A DNA stretch of 64,000 nucleotides, taken from positions 20,107 to 84,106 of the forward strand of contig CAYMLG010000014.1 of the NCBI GenBank assembly GCA_964391195.1, read 5' to 3'. This stretch comes from JAAYXE01 sp964391195 (GTDB lineage: Bacteria; Chloroflexota; Anaerolineae; Anaerolineales; UBA4823). Each line of letters begins with the position of its first letter. The stretch's first letter is position 1. Made by a program: the position numbers and the translations under genes. The notes under the pieces were generated by a model, which was not told the origin of the DNA, did no database searches, and saw only the letters and a list, made by a program, of their open reading frames with translations. Below are positions 51,517 through 60,847 of this stretch, piece by piece.

Positions 51517-52428
51517 TTATGCGAACAGGCGGAGGACTGCCGGGGCGATATCGGCCAGGTTGGTGAGGGTGGAGGCAAACGCGCTGCGAACGGGGCGGCT
51601 GCCGATCAGAAGCGCCGGAACGGGGTTGGAAGTGTGGCGGCGGGTGCTGAGATCTTCCAGGTTGCCATGATCGGAAGTGAGCAAGATCAGGCCATCGTCA
51701 TCCTCCCAGGCGTCCAAAAGCCCGGCCAAGACGCCATCGATCACCTTCAACAGCCCCAGCGCGCTTTTCATATCCTGGTCGTGCCCGGCATAGTCACTGA
51801 GCCAATATTCGAAGAAGGAAAAATCCAACTGTTTGGCCAACTGCGCCAGGCGCGCACCGGCGGCTTCGGGTGATAGAAGGGGTGTGCCGGTCAACCCAAG
51901 ATGCTTGTGCCAGCCTTCCGCGGTGAAATCGGCTGCCAGCGCCCGGCCGGAAACCAGGTCTGCGGCAGTTTTGAGTGGGATCCCGGCGTTCACGACCGCC
52001 TGAGGGATTGCCGAGTACAGGCGGCGCCCGGATTGTATTGCCTCGAAGTAGCCGGGCGGATAGGCGTTTAGCAAGGCTGCGGTGCAGCCCTGGTTTACCA
52101 GTTTCGTGAACAGCGTATCGTCCAGGTAGGCTCGCACCGCAGGGTTTGGCTTTGGACCATAGTGATACCCGATGGCGGCGGGGATGTTGCGCCCGGTGAG
52201 CAGGGTAGCCTGGCCGGTGGCAGATTGGGGCAGGCCGGGGACTTCCAGCGTGGCGTCCAGCGCTAACAGGGTGGCGCGCGCATACGTACCGAGTCCGGCG
52301 CCGTTGGCCAGCGGGCTGCCACCCAGCAGAGCGCGCAGCGTAGGCATTTCGGCCTGGACCAAGGGGTTGATCTCCGCATCGAGATCACCCAGGCCGACTC
52401 CATCAAGGAAAATGAACAGAAAATGCAT
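51517..52428 (-). CDS. Alkaline-phosphatase/phosphoglycerate-mutase-superfamily metalloenzyme
   Basis: 303 residues from ATG 52428. The metal site opens with FLFIFLDGVGLGD (Asp ligand), and SATGQATLLTGRN carries the nucleophile-like Ser/Thr. The later ligands lie in SDYAGHDQDM, LTSDHGNLED and STRRHTSNPVP. The overall pattern is like cofactor-independent phosphoglycerate mutase or nucleotide pyrophosphatase relatives. A TAAAAT box 8 bases before the ATG suggests a leaderless transcript; the upstream extension to 52512 would cross this promoter and is rejected. Confidence 0.8.
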   Translation of the reverse strand: MHFLFIFLDGVGLGDLDAEINPLVQAEMPTLRALLGGSPLANGAGLGTYARATLLALDATLEVPGLPQSATGQATLLTGRNIPAAIGYHYGPKPNPAVRAYLDDTLFTKLVNQGCTAALLNAYPPGYFEAIQSGRRLYSAIPQAVVNAGIPLKTAADLVSGRALAADFTAEGWHKHLGLTGTPLLSPEAAGARLAQLAKQLDFSFFEYWLSDYAGHDQDMKSALGLLKVIDGVLAGLLDAWEDDDGLILLTSDHGNLEDLSTRRHTSNPVPALLIGSRPVRSAFASTLTNLADIAPAVLRLFA

Positions 52429-52558
52429 ATCCGTAGATTTTACCCGATCTCCGGAAAGGGTCCCGGCCTCAATTCCGGGGAATCTGCTCCTCGAAACCCC
52501 CACATCTGACAATATGATGATAAACTTTGGGGCGCAGTATTTATCTATAAATGATGCT

Positions 52559-52587
52559 TTGACAAGGAAGCTTTGTTCTCGTAGAAT
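52559..52587 (+). promoter_or_regulatory. Promoter of the EF-G2 gene
   Basis: TTGACA (52559-52564) and TAGAAT (52582-52587), 17-base spacing, about 43 bases before the ATG. Confidence 0.75.
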
Positions 52588-52629
52588 ATAAGATTGTCAG
52601 ACCCAAGCCATCTCAGGAAAGGTTCCGAT

Positions 52630-54702
52630 ATGAAAGAATATACAACCGAAGCAATACGCAATATCGCTCTGGCCTCGCACAGCGGAGCCGGGAAGACAAT
52701 GCTGGCTGAAGCACTGCTTCATTTTACGGGGGCAACCACCCGCTTGGGGAAGGTTGAGGAAGGGACGACCGTTTCCGACTTCGAAGATGAAGAAATACGG
52801 CGCAACATTTCCCTTTCCACTTCTGTTATTCCGCTCGAATATAAAGGTTGCAAAATAAACCTTCTGGATACTCCCGGGTATACCGACTTTGTTGGTGAAA
52901 TGCTCTCCGGTTTGCGGGTAGCGGATGGCGTGATCATTGTTGTCGATTCCGTGGCAGGCGCTGAGGTAGGGACAGAAATCGCCTGGAACTACAGCGACCA
53001 ATTCAAATTACCACGTTTCGTCCTGATTAACAAAATGAATCGGGACAATGCGAATTTCCGTAAAGCGCTCGAATCGGTGCAGACATTGACCGATGTCCGC
53101 TTGCTGCCTCTGCAGCTCCCCTGGGGCGAGCGAGGCGATTTCAAAGGCGCGATCGACCTGCTGACGATGAAAGCCTACGCCGGCGATGGAAAAACAGGCG
53201 AGGACATCCCGGCGGCCTTCATGGACGAGGTCGAGACGGCCCGCATGGAACTGATCGAAGCGGCGGCGGAGGGTGAGGATGCCCTGCTGGAGAAATACCT
53301 GGAAGGCGAGGAACTGACCGCCGAGGAAATTACCCGCGGCCTGTGCGAAGTCGTCCGCTCTGGCGCGTACGTGCCGGTATTTGTGGCCGCAGGAAGCGCA
53401 GAAATCGGTATGGGCCCGCTGCTGGATGCGATTGTTTCTCTGATGCCCAACCCGATCGAAGCCGGGGAGATCAAAGCCGAAAGCAAAGCCGGGGAAGAGA
53501 CCCTGCGTGCAGCCGACAACGGCCCCCTGGCCGCATATGTGTGGAAAACGACGGCGGATCCTTTCGTTGGGAAGGTCACTTACTTCAGGGTTTATTCGGG
53601 AACAATGAACTCGGATACCCGGGTTTGGAACCAGACCAAGGGCACGGAAGAGCGGCTGGGCACGCTGCACATCCAGCGCGGCAAGGAGCAGATCAGCATC
53701 AAGACAGTCCATGCCGGCGATATCGCCACAGTGTCTAAGCTGAGCTCCACGACGACCGGGGACACCCTGTGCGATAAAGCTCACCCGCTTACTCTGCCCG
53801 TGCCCGAGTATCCGCATGCGCTCTTCCGGGTGGCAGTGAGCCCCAAGACGCAGGCAGATTCGGGCAAGATCAGCCCCACCTTGACCCGCCTGGCGGAAGA
53901 GGACCCGACGCTGACCTGGTACAACGAACCGGCGACCAACCAGACGATCCTGCAGGGGATGGGCGACCAGCATATCGACGTCGCCATCCGCAAGGCAGAA
54001 GCCAAGTTCCAGACCGGCTTGAACATCGAGGAGCCGCGAGTGCCGTATCAGGAGAGCATTACCCGCTCCAGTTCATCCACCTACCGCCACAAGAAGCAAA
54101 CCGGCGGCGCGGGCCAGTTCGGCGAAGTATCGATGCGCATCGAGCCTCTGCAGGATGAAGAATTCGAGTTTGTCAACGAAGTGTTCGGCGGCGCCATCTC
54201 GTCCAGCTATATGCCGGCGATTGAAAAAGGCGTGCGCGGGGTGATGCGCGATGGTGTGATTGCCGGATTCCCGGTCAAGAATGTGAAAGTTGCCATCGTG
54301 GATGGCAAAGAGCACCCGGTCGACTCCAAGCCGGTGGCATTCGAGATCGCCGGTCGGGAGGCGTTCAAGCTGGCAGTGAAAGACGCCGCTCCCGTGCTTC
54401 TGGAGCCGATCATGAACGTGCGTATCACCGTGCCGGAAACGAGCATGGGCGACATCCTCGGCGATCTCAACACACGCCGGGCGCGTATCCAGGGTATGGA
54501 CACCGAAAAAGGGCGCTCTGTCGTCACTGCCACGGTGCCTCTGGCCGAAATGCTGCGCTACACAACCGATTTGCGGTCCATCACCGGTGGTCGCGGCGTC
54601 TTCACGATGGAGTTCTCTCACTACGAGGTTGTCCCCGCGCACCTGGCGCAGGAAGTGATCAACGCCCGCCAGAAAGAACTGGCCGCAGCTAGAGAAGAGT
54701 AA
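52630..54702 (+). CDS. fusA2: Elongation factor G-like protein (EF-G2 type)
   Basis: A 690-residue translational GTPase paralogue. The P-loop is HSGAGKTM (residues 16-24) instead of AHIDAGKTT. The switch-II motif is DTPGYTDF, with Tyr84 where canonical EF-G has the catalytic His, and G4 is NKMN. Domains II-V are recognisable (QTGGAGQFGEV, GVRGVMRDG, NTRRARIQGMD). This pattern is characteristic of the second EF-G class of many bacteria, whose job is uncertain. The ATG at 52630 follows AGGAAAGG. The gene ends at a good terminator. Confidence 0.9.
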   Translation: MKEYTTEAIRNIALASHSGAGKTMLAEALLHFTGATTRLGKVEEGTTVSDFEDEEIRRNISLSTSVIPLEYKGCKINLLDTPGYTDFVGEMLSGLRVADGVIIVVDSVAGAEVGTEIAWNYSDQFKLPRFVLINKMNRDNANFRKALESVQTLTDVRLLPLQLPWGERGDFKGAIDLLTMKAYAGDGKTGEDIPAAFMDEVETARMELIEAAAEGEDALLEKYLEGEELTAEEITRGLCEVVRSGAYVPVFVAAGSAEIGMGPLLDAIVSLMPNPIEAGEIKAESKAGEETLRAADNGPLAAYVWKTTADPFVGKVTYFRVYSGTMNSDTRVWNQTKGTEERLGTLHIQRGKEQISIKTVHAGDIATVSKLSSTTTGDTLCDKAHPLTLPVPEYPHALFRVAVSPKTQADSGKISPTLTRLAEEDPTLTWYNEPATNQTILQGMGDQHIDVAIRKAEAKFQTGLNIEEPRVPYQESITRSSSSTYRHKKQTGGAGQFGEVSMRIEPLQDEEFEFVNEVFGGAISSSYMPAIEKGVRGVMRDGVIAGFPVKNVKVAIVDGKEHPVDSKPVAFEIAGREAFKLAVKDAAPVLLEPIMNVRITVPETSMGDILGDLNTRRARIQGMDTEKGRSVVTATVPLAEMLRYTTDLRSITGGRGVFTMEFSHYEVVPAHLAQEVINARQKELAAAREE

Positions 54703-54725
54703 GCGTCTACCCCAAGCAAAACATG

Positions 54726-54763
54726 ACACCTCCCGAATTCAATGGTTCGGGAGGTGTTTCTTT
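54726..54763 (+). terminator. Intrinsic terminator of the EF-G2 gene
   Basis: ACACCTCCCGAA (54726-54737), an 8-base loop, TTCGGGAGGTGT (54746-54757), then TTCTTT; 23 bases past the stop. Confidence 0.9.
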
Positions 54764-54812
54764 ATGGGGTACACCTACTTTTTGTTAGATTAGGCGCTGG
54801 CGGCTGCCGGGC

Positions 54813-55850
54813 TCAGGAGCGGTGGGCAGCCTGGGTGGGGAGAGAGGGTTCTGCGGAAGGGCGTGATTCGCTGCGCGCCCAGCCCAAGCGAATGAAGATG
54901 AGCGGCGCGATCCCGGAAATCCAGGCGCCAACCAGCGCATAGCGCAAATAGCGCAGGCCATACGACAGGAGATATTCGCCGCGGGGGAATATTGCGCCAA
55001 GACCGTACCACAGCACCAGGACGCCAATCAAGCCAACCGGGAAGCGCATCAGCCGCTGAGACCAATCTCCGGAAGCATCGAACCAGCCGCGAGATTTCAA
55101 GTAAAAGGCGCCCGCCGCCAGCCCGAAGAATGCCCCGGCCACGCTCACCTGACCGGAGAGTTCCAGCGGGTTGGGCAACTCAGCCTCGGGCAGGGTGAGC
55201 AGAATGTTGTCGATCCAACCCTGGGGGAGGGTCCACGCCCCAAGGCTGAGTTTCGCCAAAGCGGCGATCAGCAGCATAAACAGGGAGACGCCGAAAACGG
55301 AGAGCACCTGCTCGGGGAATTGCTGAGATCGGATTCGGGCGGCAACCCACGGCTCCAGGCGGACGAAGGCCCACACCAGGGCAATCCCCACCGCCCATCC
55401 GAGCAGCACATCGGTGGGGAAGTGGACGCCCAGGTACAACCGCGACAGGCCGATCAGGAAGATTAGCGTGATGGCCAGCGCCCACATCCATCTCCGGCTG
55501 GCGAGCGCAGCCAGCAGACCCCACACACCGGCAGCGTTTTGAGCGTGACCGGAGGGGATACCAAAGGATGTCTCGATGCCCAGGGCTTTTATCTCGGGGC
55601 TGTAAAAGTACGGGCGAGGGCCCTGCATCACCAGCTTGAGCACTCCGTTCAGGCTGGTGCTTATCATAAGCATAATCCCAACCCGCAGCCCTAACCCGGC
55701 ATCGATGCACCAGAACAGCCCCGGCATGATAAGCAGGAAGAATTCTTCCTGGCCGAGGTATGAGAAAAATTTCATGGGCAGGGTCAACCAGTCTCCCAGG
55801 CCCTGGAGGAAGAGGATCAACGAAATGCCGGGATCGAGCAGGATAGACAT
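54813..55850 (-). CDS. PAP2-family membrane phosphatase
   Basis: 345 residues, about nine TM helices. The three PAP2 phosphatase motifs are all present: K72...RP (KLVMQGPRP), PSGH at 99-102 with the catalytic His, and SRLYLGVHFPTD with SR at 136, His143 and Asp147. Typical substrates are phosphatidic acid or undecaprenyl pyrophosphate, so a role in recycling polyprenyl carriers for the glycan genes is possible. The C-terminal half adds extra TM helices and a charged tail. Confidence 0.88.
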   Translation of the reverse strand: MSILLDPGISLILFLQGLGDWLTLPMKFFSYLGQEEFFLLIMPGLFWCIDAGLGLRVGIMLMISTSLNGVLKLVMQGPRPYFYSPEIKALGIETSFGIPSGHAQNAAGVWGLLAALASRRWMWALAITLIFLIGLSRLYLGVHFPTDVLLGWAVGIALVWAFVRLEPWVAARIRSQQFPEQVLSVFGVSLFMLLIAALAKLSLGAWTLPQGWIDNILLTLPEAELPNPLELSGQVSVAGAFFGLAAGAFYLKSRGWFDASGDWSQRLMRFPVGLIGVLVLWYGLGAIFPRGEYLLSYGLRYLRYALVGAWISGIAPLIFIRLGWARSESRPSAEPSLPTQAAHRS

Positions 55851-55945
55851 GGGCGGCCTCCGTTATTCTGTTTTGGCTTTGGTTCCTCAATGGACGAATG
55901 ATACCACGGATAAAATGAGTCCCTTTTGCATGATTGCCTGGCGGC

Positions 55946-55980
55946 AGCCTGTGCTCAGATAAGCTAATCGAGCACAGGCT
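55946..55980 (-). terminator. Hairpin at the end of the small membrane ORF
   Basis: AGCCTGTGCTC and its complement GAGCACAGGCT with a 13-base loop. The minus-strand 5' edge touches the TAA stop of the small ORF. No T-run follows. Confidence 0.6.
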
Positions 55981-56105
55981 TATTGATCTTTCGGGGGCTT
56001 GTTCCCGCCGAGCACAATTGCCAGGATGGCGAGCAGCAGGACGACAAACAGGCAAGTCCCACTCAGGAGGATGATAGCGATGACGCTCACTGGAAAAATA
56101 TCCAT
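55980..56105 (-). CDS. Small single-span membrane protein, 41 residues
   Basis: An ORF of 41 codons (MDIFPVSVIA start, GGNKPPKDQ end) begins 3 bases after the Xaa-Pro peptidase stop codon. It is almost entirely one hydrophobic helix (about residues 5-33) with a short polar, positively biased C-terminus, the profile of a membrane microprotein. Its stop codon abuts a strong hairpin, so it lies inside the transcript of the peptidase. No homologue known to me. Coupled translation is likely; there is no separate ribosome site. Confidence 0.55.
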   Translation of the reverse strand: MDIFPVSVIAIILLSGTCLFVVLLLAILAIVLGGNKPPKDQ

Positions 56106-56108
56106 GGC

Positions 56109-57254
56109 TCAACCCTGATCCAGGTAGATGAGTTCACGGGGGAAGTCGCTCAGGCATTCGGAACCCTGCTCGGTGACGACCACATTATCCTCGATCCGTA
56201 CCCCATTGCGACCGGCGATATAAATTCCCGGTTCGACGGTGAAGGTCATCCCCGGTTCAAGCAGCAGAGTGTTCCCCTGGCGGATATAGGGCGCCTCGTG
56301 GCTTTCCATACCCAGCCCATGGCCCGTGCGATGGATGAAGTACTGTCCGTAGCCGGCCTGCTCGATCACATGGCGGGCTGCCTGATCCACCGCCCCGGCA
56401 GTCACTCCCGGACGGACCGCTTCCAGACCTGCCTGGTTGGCCATACGCACCGTATCGTGGATGCGCACCCATTCGGGATCAGGCTGACCGATGGCGAAGG
56501 TGCGCGTCAGGTCGGAGAAATAACTCTGATGAGCTGCGCCCCAGTCGATCACCAGCAGGTCGCCGGACTGCAGCGGGCGGAGGCCAGGCATGGCGTGGGG
56601 GTTAGCCCCGTTCGGGCCGGCGGACACAATCGGGGTAAAGGGAAACTCCGGTTCCGAACCGGCGCGCAGCAGTTGGTAGGTCAGCTCGGAGGCGATTTCT
56701 TTCTCTGTAACGCCAGCTCGTATGGAGGGCAGAGTCGCCCGCAAGGCCTGCTGGGCAATGTCAACCGCCCGGCGCATAAAGGCCAGTTCCTGCGGGTCTT
56801 TCCGCATACGCAGTTCGGCCAGGGTTTCCTCGGCCGAGATATACTGGGCCGATTCGGCGGCCGCCTGAAGGAAGTTCAGCTCCAGGTACCGCAGGCGGGT
56901 GGGTTCCACCCCCACGCGCCGGCCATCGATCCCCGCCGCCTGGGCAGCCTGGCGGAATGCAGCAATCCATACGGATGGATCTTCTCCGTAAGGGAATACC
57001 TGGATGGGGTATGGCTGCCCGGCTGCTTTGCCGGCTTCCAGATCAGGCAGGACGATCACAGGCGGGTTTTGAGCGGTAAATATGGCGACGACCGGGCGTT
57101 CCATTAAATGAAAATGCATCCCGGTCAGGTATGTCAGGCTTGGGCCGGGGTTTAGCGCCAGGGCATCCAGCTTGCTTTTGTTCAGAAATTCTGCCAGGCG
57201 GGATTGGCGTTCGATGTACAGGGTTTCAGTTGAGTGTATCTTCTCTTGATTCAT
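56109..57254 (-). CDS. pepQ: Xaa-Pro peptidase, M24 family
   Basis: 381 residues from ATG 57254. An N-terminal creatinase-like domain (about 1-135) precedes the pita-bread metallopeptidase. Metal ligands: Asp in VIDWGAAH, Asp in FSDLTRTF, His in HRTGHGLGMESHE, Glu in TVEPGIY and Glu in VRIEDNVVV. It removes N-terminal residues before proline. GGGAGG lies 11 bases upstream of 57254. A TATAAT (complement of 57295-57300) lies within the longer frame, so the extension to 57305 is unlikely. Confidence 0.92.
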   Translation of the reverse strand: MNQEKIHSTETLYIERQSRLAEFLNKSKLDALALNPGPSLTYLTGMHFHLMERPVVAIFTAQNPPVIVLPDLEAGKAAGQPYPIQVFPYGEDPSVWIAAFRQAAQAAGIDGRRVGVEPTRLRYLELNFLQAAAESAQYISAEETLAELRMRKDPQELAFMRRAVDIAQQALRATLPSIRAGVTEKEIASELTYQLLRAGSEPEFPFTPIVSAGPNGANPHAMPGLRPLQSGDLLVIDWGAAHQSYFSDLTRTFAIGQPDPEWVRIHDTVRMANQAGLEAVRPGVTAGAVDQAARHVIEQAGYGQYFIHRTGHGLGMESHEAPYIRQGNTLLLEPGMTFTVEPGIYIAGRNGVRIEDNVVVTEQGSECLSDFPRELIYLDQG

Positions 57255-57435
57255 ATCTGTGCCGGCCTCCCATGGCTGTGTGGATATGCCTTTGATTATA
57301 CCCATGCAAGGCCGGAGAATACCCCCTTTTTCGGGATATTCGGTCCTTCGCTATGATCCATGTGTACCTGTAGAATACTGGCCAAAAACTAACCGATTTC
57401 TTAAGAAATAAGTAATGAATGTAGGGGGGATCATC

Positions 57436-58110
57436 ATGATAAAATTTATAGAACCTATGTCCATTTTATCTTTGTTCCCCCTTAACACGGTCCTGTTCCC
57501 GGGGACCCCGCTGCGGCTGCACATCTTCGAGCCACGATACAAGTTGATGATCGCCCGCTGCCTGGAGAGACGGGAACCCTTTGGTGTGCTGCTGATCCAA
57601 AGTGGGGAAGAAGCGTTGGGACCGCTGGCGGAACCTTTCTCAATCGGCTGCCTGGCCGAAATCACACAGGTGGAGCAATTGGATGATGGCCGCATGAATC
57701 TGATCGTGGTGGGGAAAGAGCGGTTTAAAGTAAAGTCACTGGATAAAACATCGGAGCCATATCTAACCGGAGAAGTCGAGCAGTATCCGGTTAAAGTGTT
57801 GGACCATGAAGCGCTCGAACGGGGGACCGCCCGGCTGCGCCGCCAGGTGGAGGGGTACTTGGGCTTGATGACCCGGTCGGGGGTGGGCCAGTTCGACCTG
57901 GGGCAGCTTCCAGAAGATCCGACTGCGCTGACCTGGTTGGCTGCCGCGCTGATCCAGGTCCATGCCTTCGAGAAGCAAGCCTGGCTGGAATCCAGGGAGG
58001 TGGAAGAAGCGTTGTCGGGGGTGCTGAAGAGTTACCGCCGTGAACTCACTCTGTTGAAAACGATTTTAGACGAGCCGGATCATTCGGGGGAATCCTTTTC
58101 CAGGAACTAA
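57436..58110 (+). CDS. Stand-alone LON substrate-binding domain protein
   Basis: 224 residues from ATG 57436, preceded by AGGGGGG. The PUA-like Lon N-terminal domain is clear: LFPLNTVLFPGTPLRLHIFEPRYKLM, EIGCLAEITQ-type stretch and FKVKSLDKTSEPYLTGEVE. A helical tail (about 130-224) follows. No ATPase or protease domain is present. Such proteins (YcaO-unrelated; LonN or DUF-annotated) may act as adaptors. The next gene is the ABC operon 190 bases away, probably unrelated. Confidence 0.88.
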   Translation: MIKFIEPMSILSLFPLNTVLFPGTPLRLHIFEPRYKLMIARCLERREPFGVLLIQSGEEALGPLAEPFSIGCLAEITQVEQLDDGRMNLIVVGKERFKVKSLDKTSEPYLTGEVEQYPVKVLDHEALERGTARLRRQVEGYLGLMTRSGVGQFDLGQLPEDPTALTWLAAALIQVHAFEKQAWLESREVEEALSGVLKSYRRELTLLKTILDEPDHSGESFSRN

Positions 58111-58299
58111 ATTTCTCTATAGACAAACAAGTGAACGTCCTAAGCCCAGGACATTGGATCGACATTCGAGTCTGGCCTTTTTCTGTGGTTGAGCCTCCAT
58201 ATCGGGCGGGTTGAAGGGTCGAGGGCAGGAAAATACCGCCAGGTTTGGAGAAGGCTAAACTCAAGGTCATTGGCTTTCATCTACCAGGAGGAGAAAAAG

Positions 58300-59937
58300 A
58301 TGAAGAACCAACCATTCATGCCGAGAATACCTTACCAGATCTTGCTGGCATTACTGCTGGTGTTCGCGCTGCTGCTCCAGGCCTGCGGTGGAAGCACACC
58401 AGGCGAGCCTACACAGCCTGCCCCTGGGGCAGAGGAACCGGAACCCACCGAAAGCCAGCCCACTGAATCGGAGCAGGCCGCCGGAGAAATACAGCCAGAA
58501 CCGTCCGCCGGACGAGAAGGCACGCTGCGAGTGGCCATGCAGCCGATTGTGGCGACGGACCCGGCCCTGATCTCGAGCGACAGCGAAGTCCTGGTGGCAA
58601 ACCACGTTTTCGATTATCTGGTCGATATCGATCCGGAATCGAATTTGATCCCCCGGCTGGCTACCGAGTGGGAGATGAGCGAGGATGGCCTGACCTATAC
58701 CTTCCAACTGGCGGAGGGCGTTACCTTCCATGACGGTAGTCCGTTCAGCGCGGAGGACGTGGTATGGACTTTCAACCGCCTGAGAGACCCTGCCAACGAG
58801 TACGCAACGGCGACGTTGTACGAGAACATTGTCGATATCCAGGCAACCGGGGAGCTTGAAGTCACTTTTACCCTGGGAACCCCCAATCCTTTCTTCCTGT
58901 ACGATTTGAGCGATAACCACGCCTTGGTTTTGAAGGCAGGTACCGAAGATCCAGGGGATTTCAACGGGACGGGGCCGTTCATCGTCCAGGATTACCTGCC
59001 GGAAGACAGGCTGGTGATGGCTGCCAACGAGAATTATTTTATCGAAGGACAGCCCCAATTAGAGGCGTTGGAAATCCTGTTTTTCGCCGATGAAACGGCC
59101 GCGGTAGATGCGCTGCGGGGCGGGCAGGTAGACCTGGCGATGCGCATGTCCTCGCCGTTGTTCGAGGGCCTGCAGAACGAACCCAATCTCACGACAATCG
59201 AGATCCCCACCAATGGTTTCGACCTGGTGCGGCTGAGGGCAGACCGGGAACCAGGATCCGATCCGAGGGTCATCCAGGCAATGAAGCTGGCGACCGACCG
59301 GGAAGCGATCTTCCAACTGGTGCAGCAGAGCTACGGTGCTGTGGGACGCGACAGCCCAATCGGGCCTTTATACGCGGCTTATTACTCCGAGGAGACGCCG
59401 CTGCCGGAGCGGAATGTGGAGGAAGCCCGGCGCCTGTTGGAGGAGGCCGGCTACGGAGACGGCCTGCAGCTCGATCTACACACTCCGGACACCGGTAACC
59501 GCCCCAATCTGGCTGTGGTCCTCAAGGAGCAGTGGGCTGAAGTGGGGATCGACCTCAACGTGATCGTGGAACCGGAAAGCGTTTACTATGGCGATACTGG
59601 TTGGCTCGAGGTGGACCTGGGGATCACCGGTTGGGGGTCTCGCCCGTACCCGCAGTTCTTCCTGGATCAAATGCTGGCCTGCGATGGCGAATGGAACGAG
59701 GCGCACTGGTGTGACGAAGAGTTGGACCAATTGATCGCCACCGCCGGAACGACCCTGGATGAAGAAGAACGGTCCATCGCTTATGCAGAGATCCAACGGA
59801 TTCTGATCGAGCGCGGGCCGGTCATCATCCCCTATTTCTTTGCCCAGTTTGCGGCGATCAACAACCAGTTCGAGAACTTCGAACTGAAGGCATTCGCCGG
59901 GCGGACGGATTTCCGCGAAGTGAGATTGGGCCAATAA
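58300..59937 (+). CDS. Peptide/nickel-type ABC transporter substrate-binding lipoprotein
   Basis: 545 residues, SBP_bac_5 family. The N-terminus is a lipoprotein signal ending at the lipobox LLQAC (Cys29), followed by a Pro/Glu/Gln-rich linker (about 30-80). The binding domain includes the family region EGVTFHDGSPFSAEDVVWTFNRL at about 165. ATG 58300 follows AGGAGG with 7-base spacing; the upstream frame to 58189 is rejected. It is the first gene of an importer operon. The ligand could be a di- or oligopeptide, but cannot be read from sequence. Confidence 0.92.
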   Translation: MKNQPFMPRIPYQILLALLLVFALLLQACGGSTPGEPTQPAPGAEEPEPTESQPTESEQAAGEIQPEPSAGREGTLRVAMQPIVATDPALISSDSEVLVANHVFDYLVDIDPESNLIPRLATEWEMSEDGLTYTFQLAEGVTFHDGSPFSAEDVVWTFNRLRDPANEYATATLYENIVDIQATGELEVTFTLGTPNPFFLYDLSDNHALVLKAGTEDPGDFNGTGPFIVQDYLPEDRLVMAANENYFIEGQPQLEALEILFFADETAAVDALRGGQVDLAMRMSSPLFEGLQNEPNLTTIEIPTNGFDLVRLRADREPGSDPRVIQAMKLATDREAIFQLVQQSYGAVGRDSPIGPLYAAYYSEETPLPERNVEEARRLLEEAGYGDGLQLDLHTPDTGNRPNLAVVLKEQWAEVGIDLNVIVEPESVYYGDTGWLEVDLGITGWGSRPYPQFFLDQMLACDGEWNEAHWCDEELDQLIATAGTTLDEEERSIAYAEIQRILIERGPVIIPYFFAQFAAINNQFENFELKAFAGRTDFREVRLGQ

Positions 59938-59959
59938 AAAATCAGGAAGTCTGGCAACG

Positions 59960-60847
59960 ATGAATTCAACCTGGATCAACCAGGAGCATGACATCCCCGG
60001 CCAGGCGTCGCGGCGTCTGGGCGGGTGGAGGCGCCTGGCGCGCGGCCTGTTTTCCCGGCCCGCCTCGGCGGTGGGCACAACGATCGTCCTGTTGTTCCTG
60101 TTGGTGGCGCTGATCGGGCCATTCCTGGCGCCTTACCGGGCCAACGAGCAACTGGCGGCCGAAGCGCGCCAGGCGCCGTCGGCCAGGCACTGGTTTGGCA
60201 CAGATCACCTCGGGCGGGATGTTTTCAGCCGGGTCGCATTGGGGGCGCGGGATATCCTTTCTCTGGCGGGCGCGGGCACACTGCTGGCGGTCTTCAGCGG
60301 AACGGTGATCGGGCTGTTCAGCGGTTACCGGGGAGGCTGGTTGGATGAAGGGCTGATGCGCTTTTTCGACAGCCTGCTGGCTGTCCCGGCTTTGCTGCTG
60401 GCGCTGCTGCTCCTTGGCACCCTGGGCCCATCTCGCAACAGTGTGCTGGGCGTGATCGTGATCGTCTACACCCCGATTGTAGCCCGAGTGGTGCGCAGCG
60501 TGGTGCTGCCGGTGAAAAACAGGGGGTTCGTTGAGGCGGCTCGCTTGCAGGGGGAGACGCTGGGATTCATCCTGTTCCGGGAAATTCTCCCCCTGGTGGT
60601 ACCGGCCCTTGCCGTGGAAGCCGCGTTGAGGTTTTCCTACGCCATCTTCCTGGTAGCCTCCCTGGGCTTCCTCGGCGTGGGGGTGCAGCCGCCCAACCCG
60701 GATTGGGGACTGATGGTGAAAGAAGCTCGCAATTACGCCGGACAGGCGCCCTGGTCGCTGTATTTTCCGGCGGGGGCGATTGCCGTGGTGGTGATCGGGG
60801 TGAACCTGATGACGGACGGGGTCAAACGGATATGGCAGACCAACTGA
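59960..60847 (+). CDS. ABC transporter permease, DppC type
   Basis: 295 residues. An N-terminal cytoplasmic segment, one TM helix, an OppC_N-like loop with LAPYRANEQLA and HWFGTDHLGRDVFSR, then a five-helix permease core. The EAA loop VEAARLQGETLGFILFREILP couples to the ATPase. Its 3' end overlaps the ATPase gene by 16 bases, so the two are co-translated. DppB lies after the ATPase gene, an uncommon order. Confidence 0.92.
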   Translation: MNSTWINQEHDIPGQASRRLGGWRRLARGLFSRPASAVGTTIVLLFLLVALIGPFLAPYRANEQLAAEARQAPSARHWFGTDHLGRDVFSRVALGARDILSLAGAGTLLAVFSGTVIGLFSGYRGGWLDEGLMRFFDSLLAVPALLLALLLLGTLGPSRNSVLGVIVIVYTPIVARVVRSVVLPVKNRGFVEAARLQGETLGFILFREILPLVVPALAVEAALRFSYAIFLVASLGFLGVGVQPPNPDWGLMVKEARNYAGQAPWSLYFPAGAIAVVVIGVNLMTDGVKRIWQTN

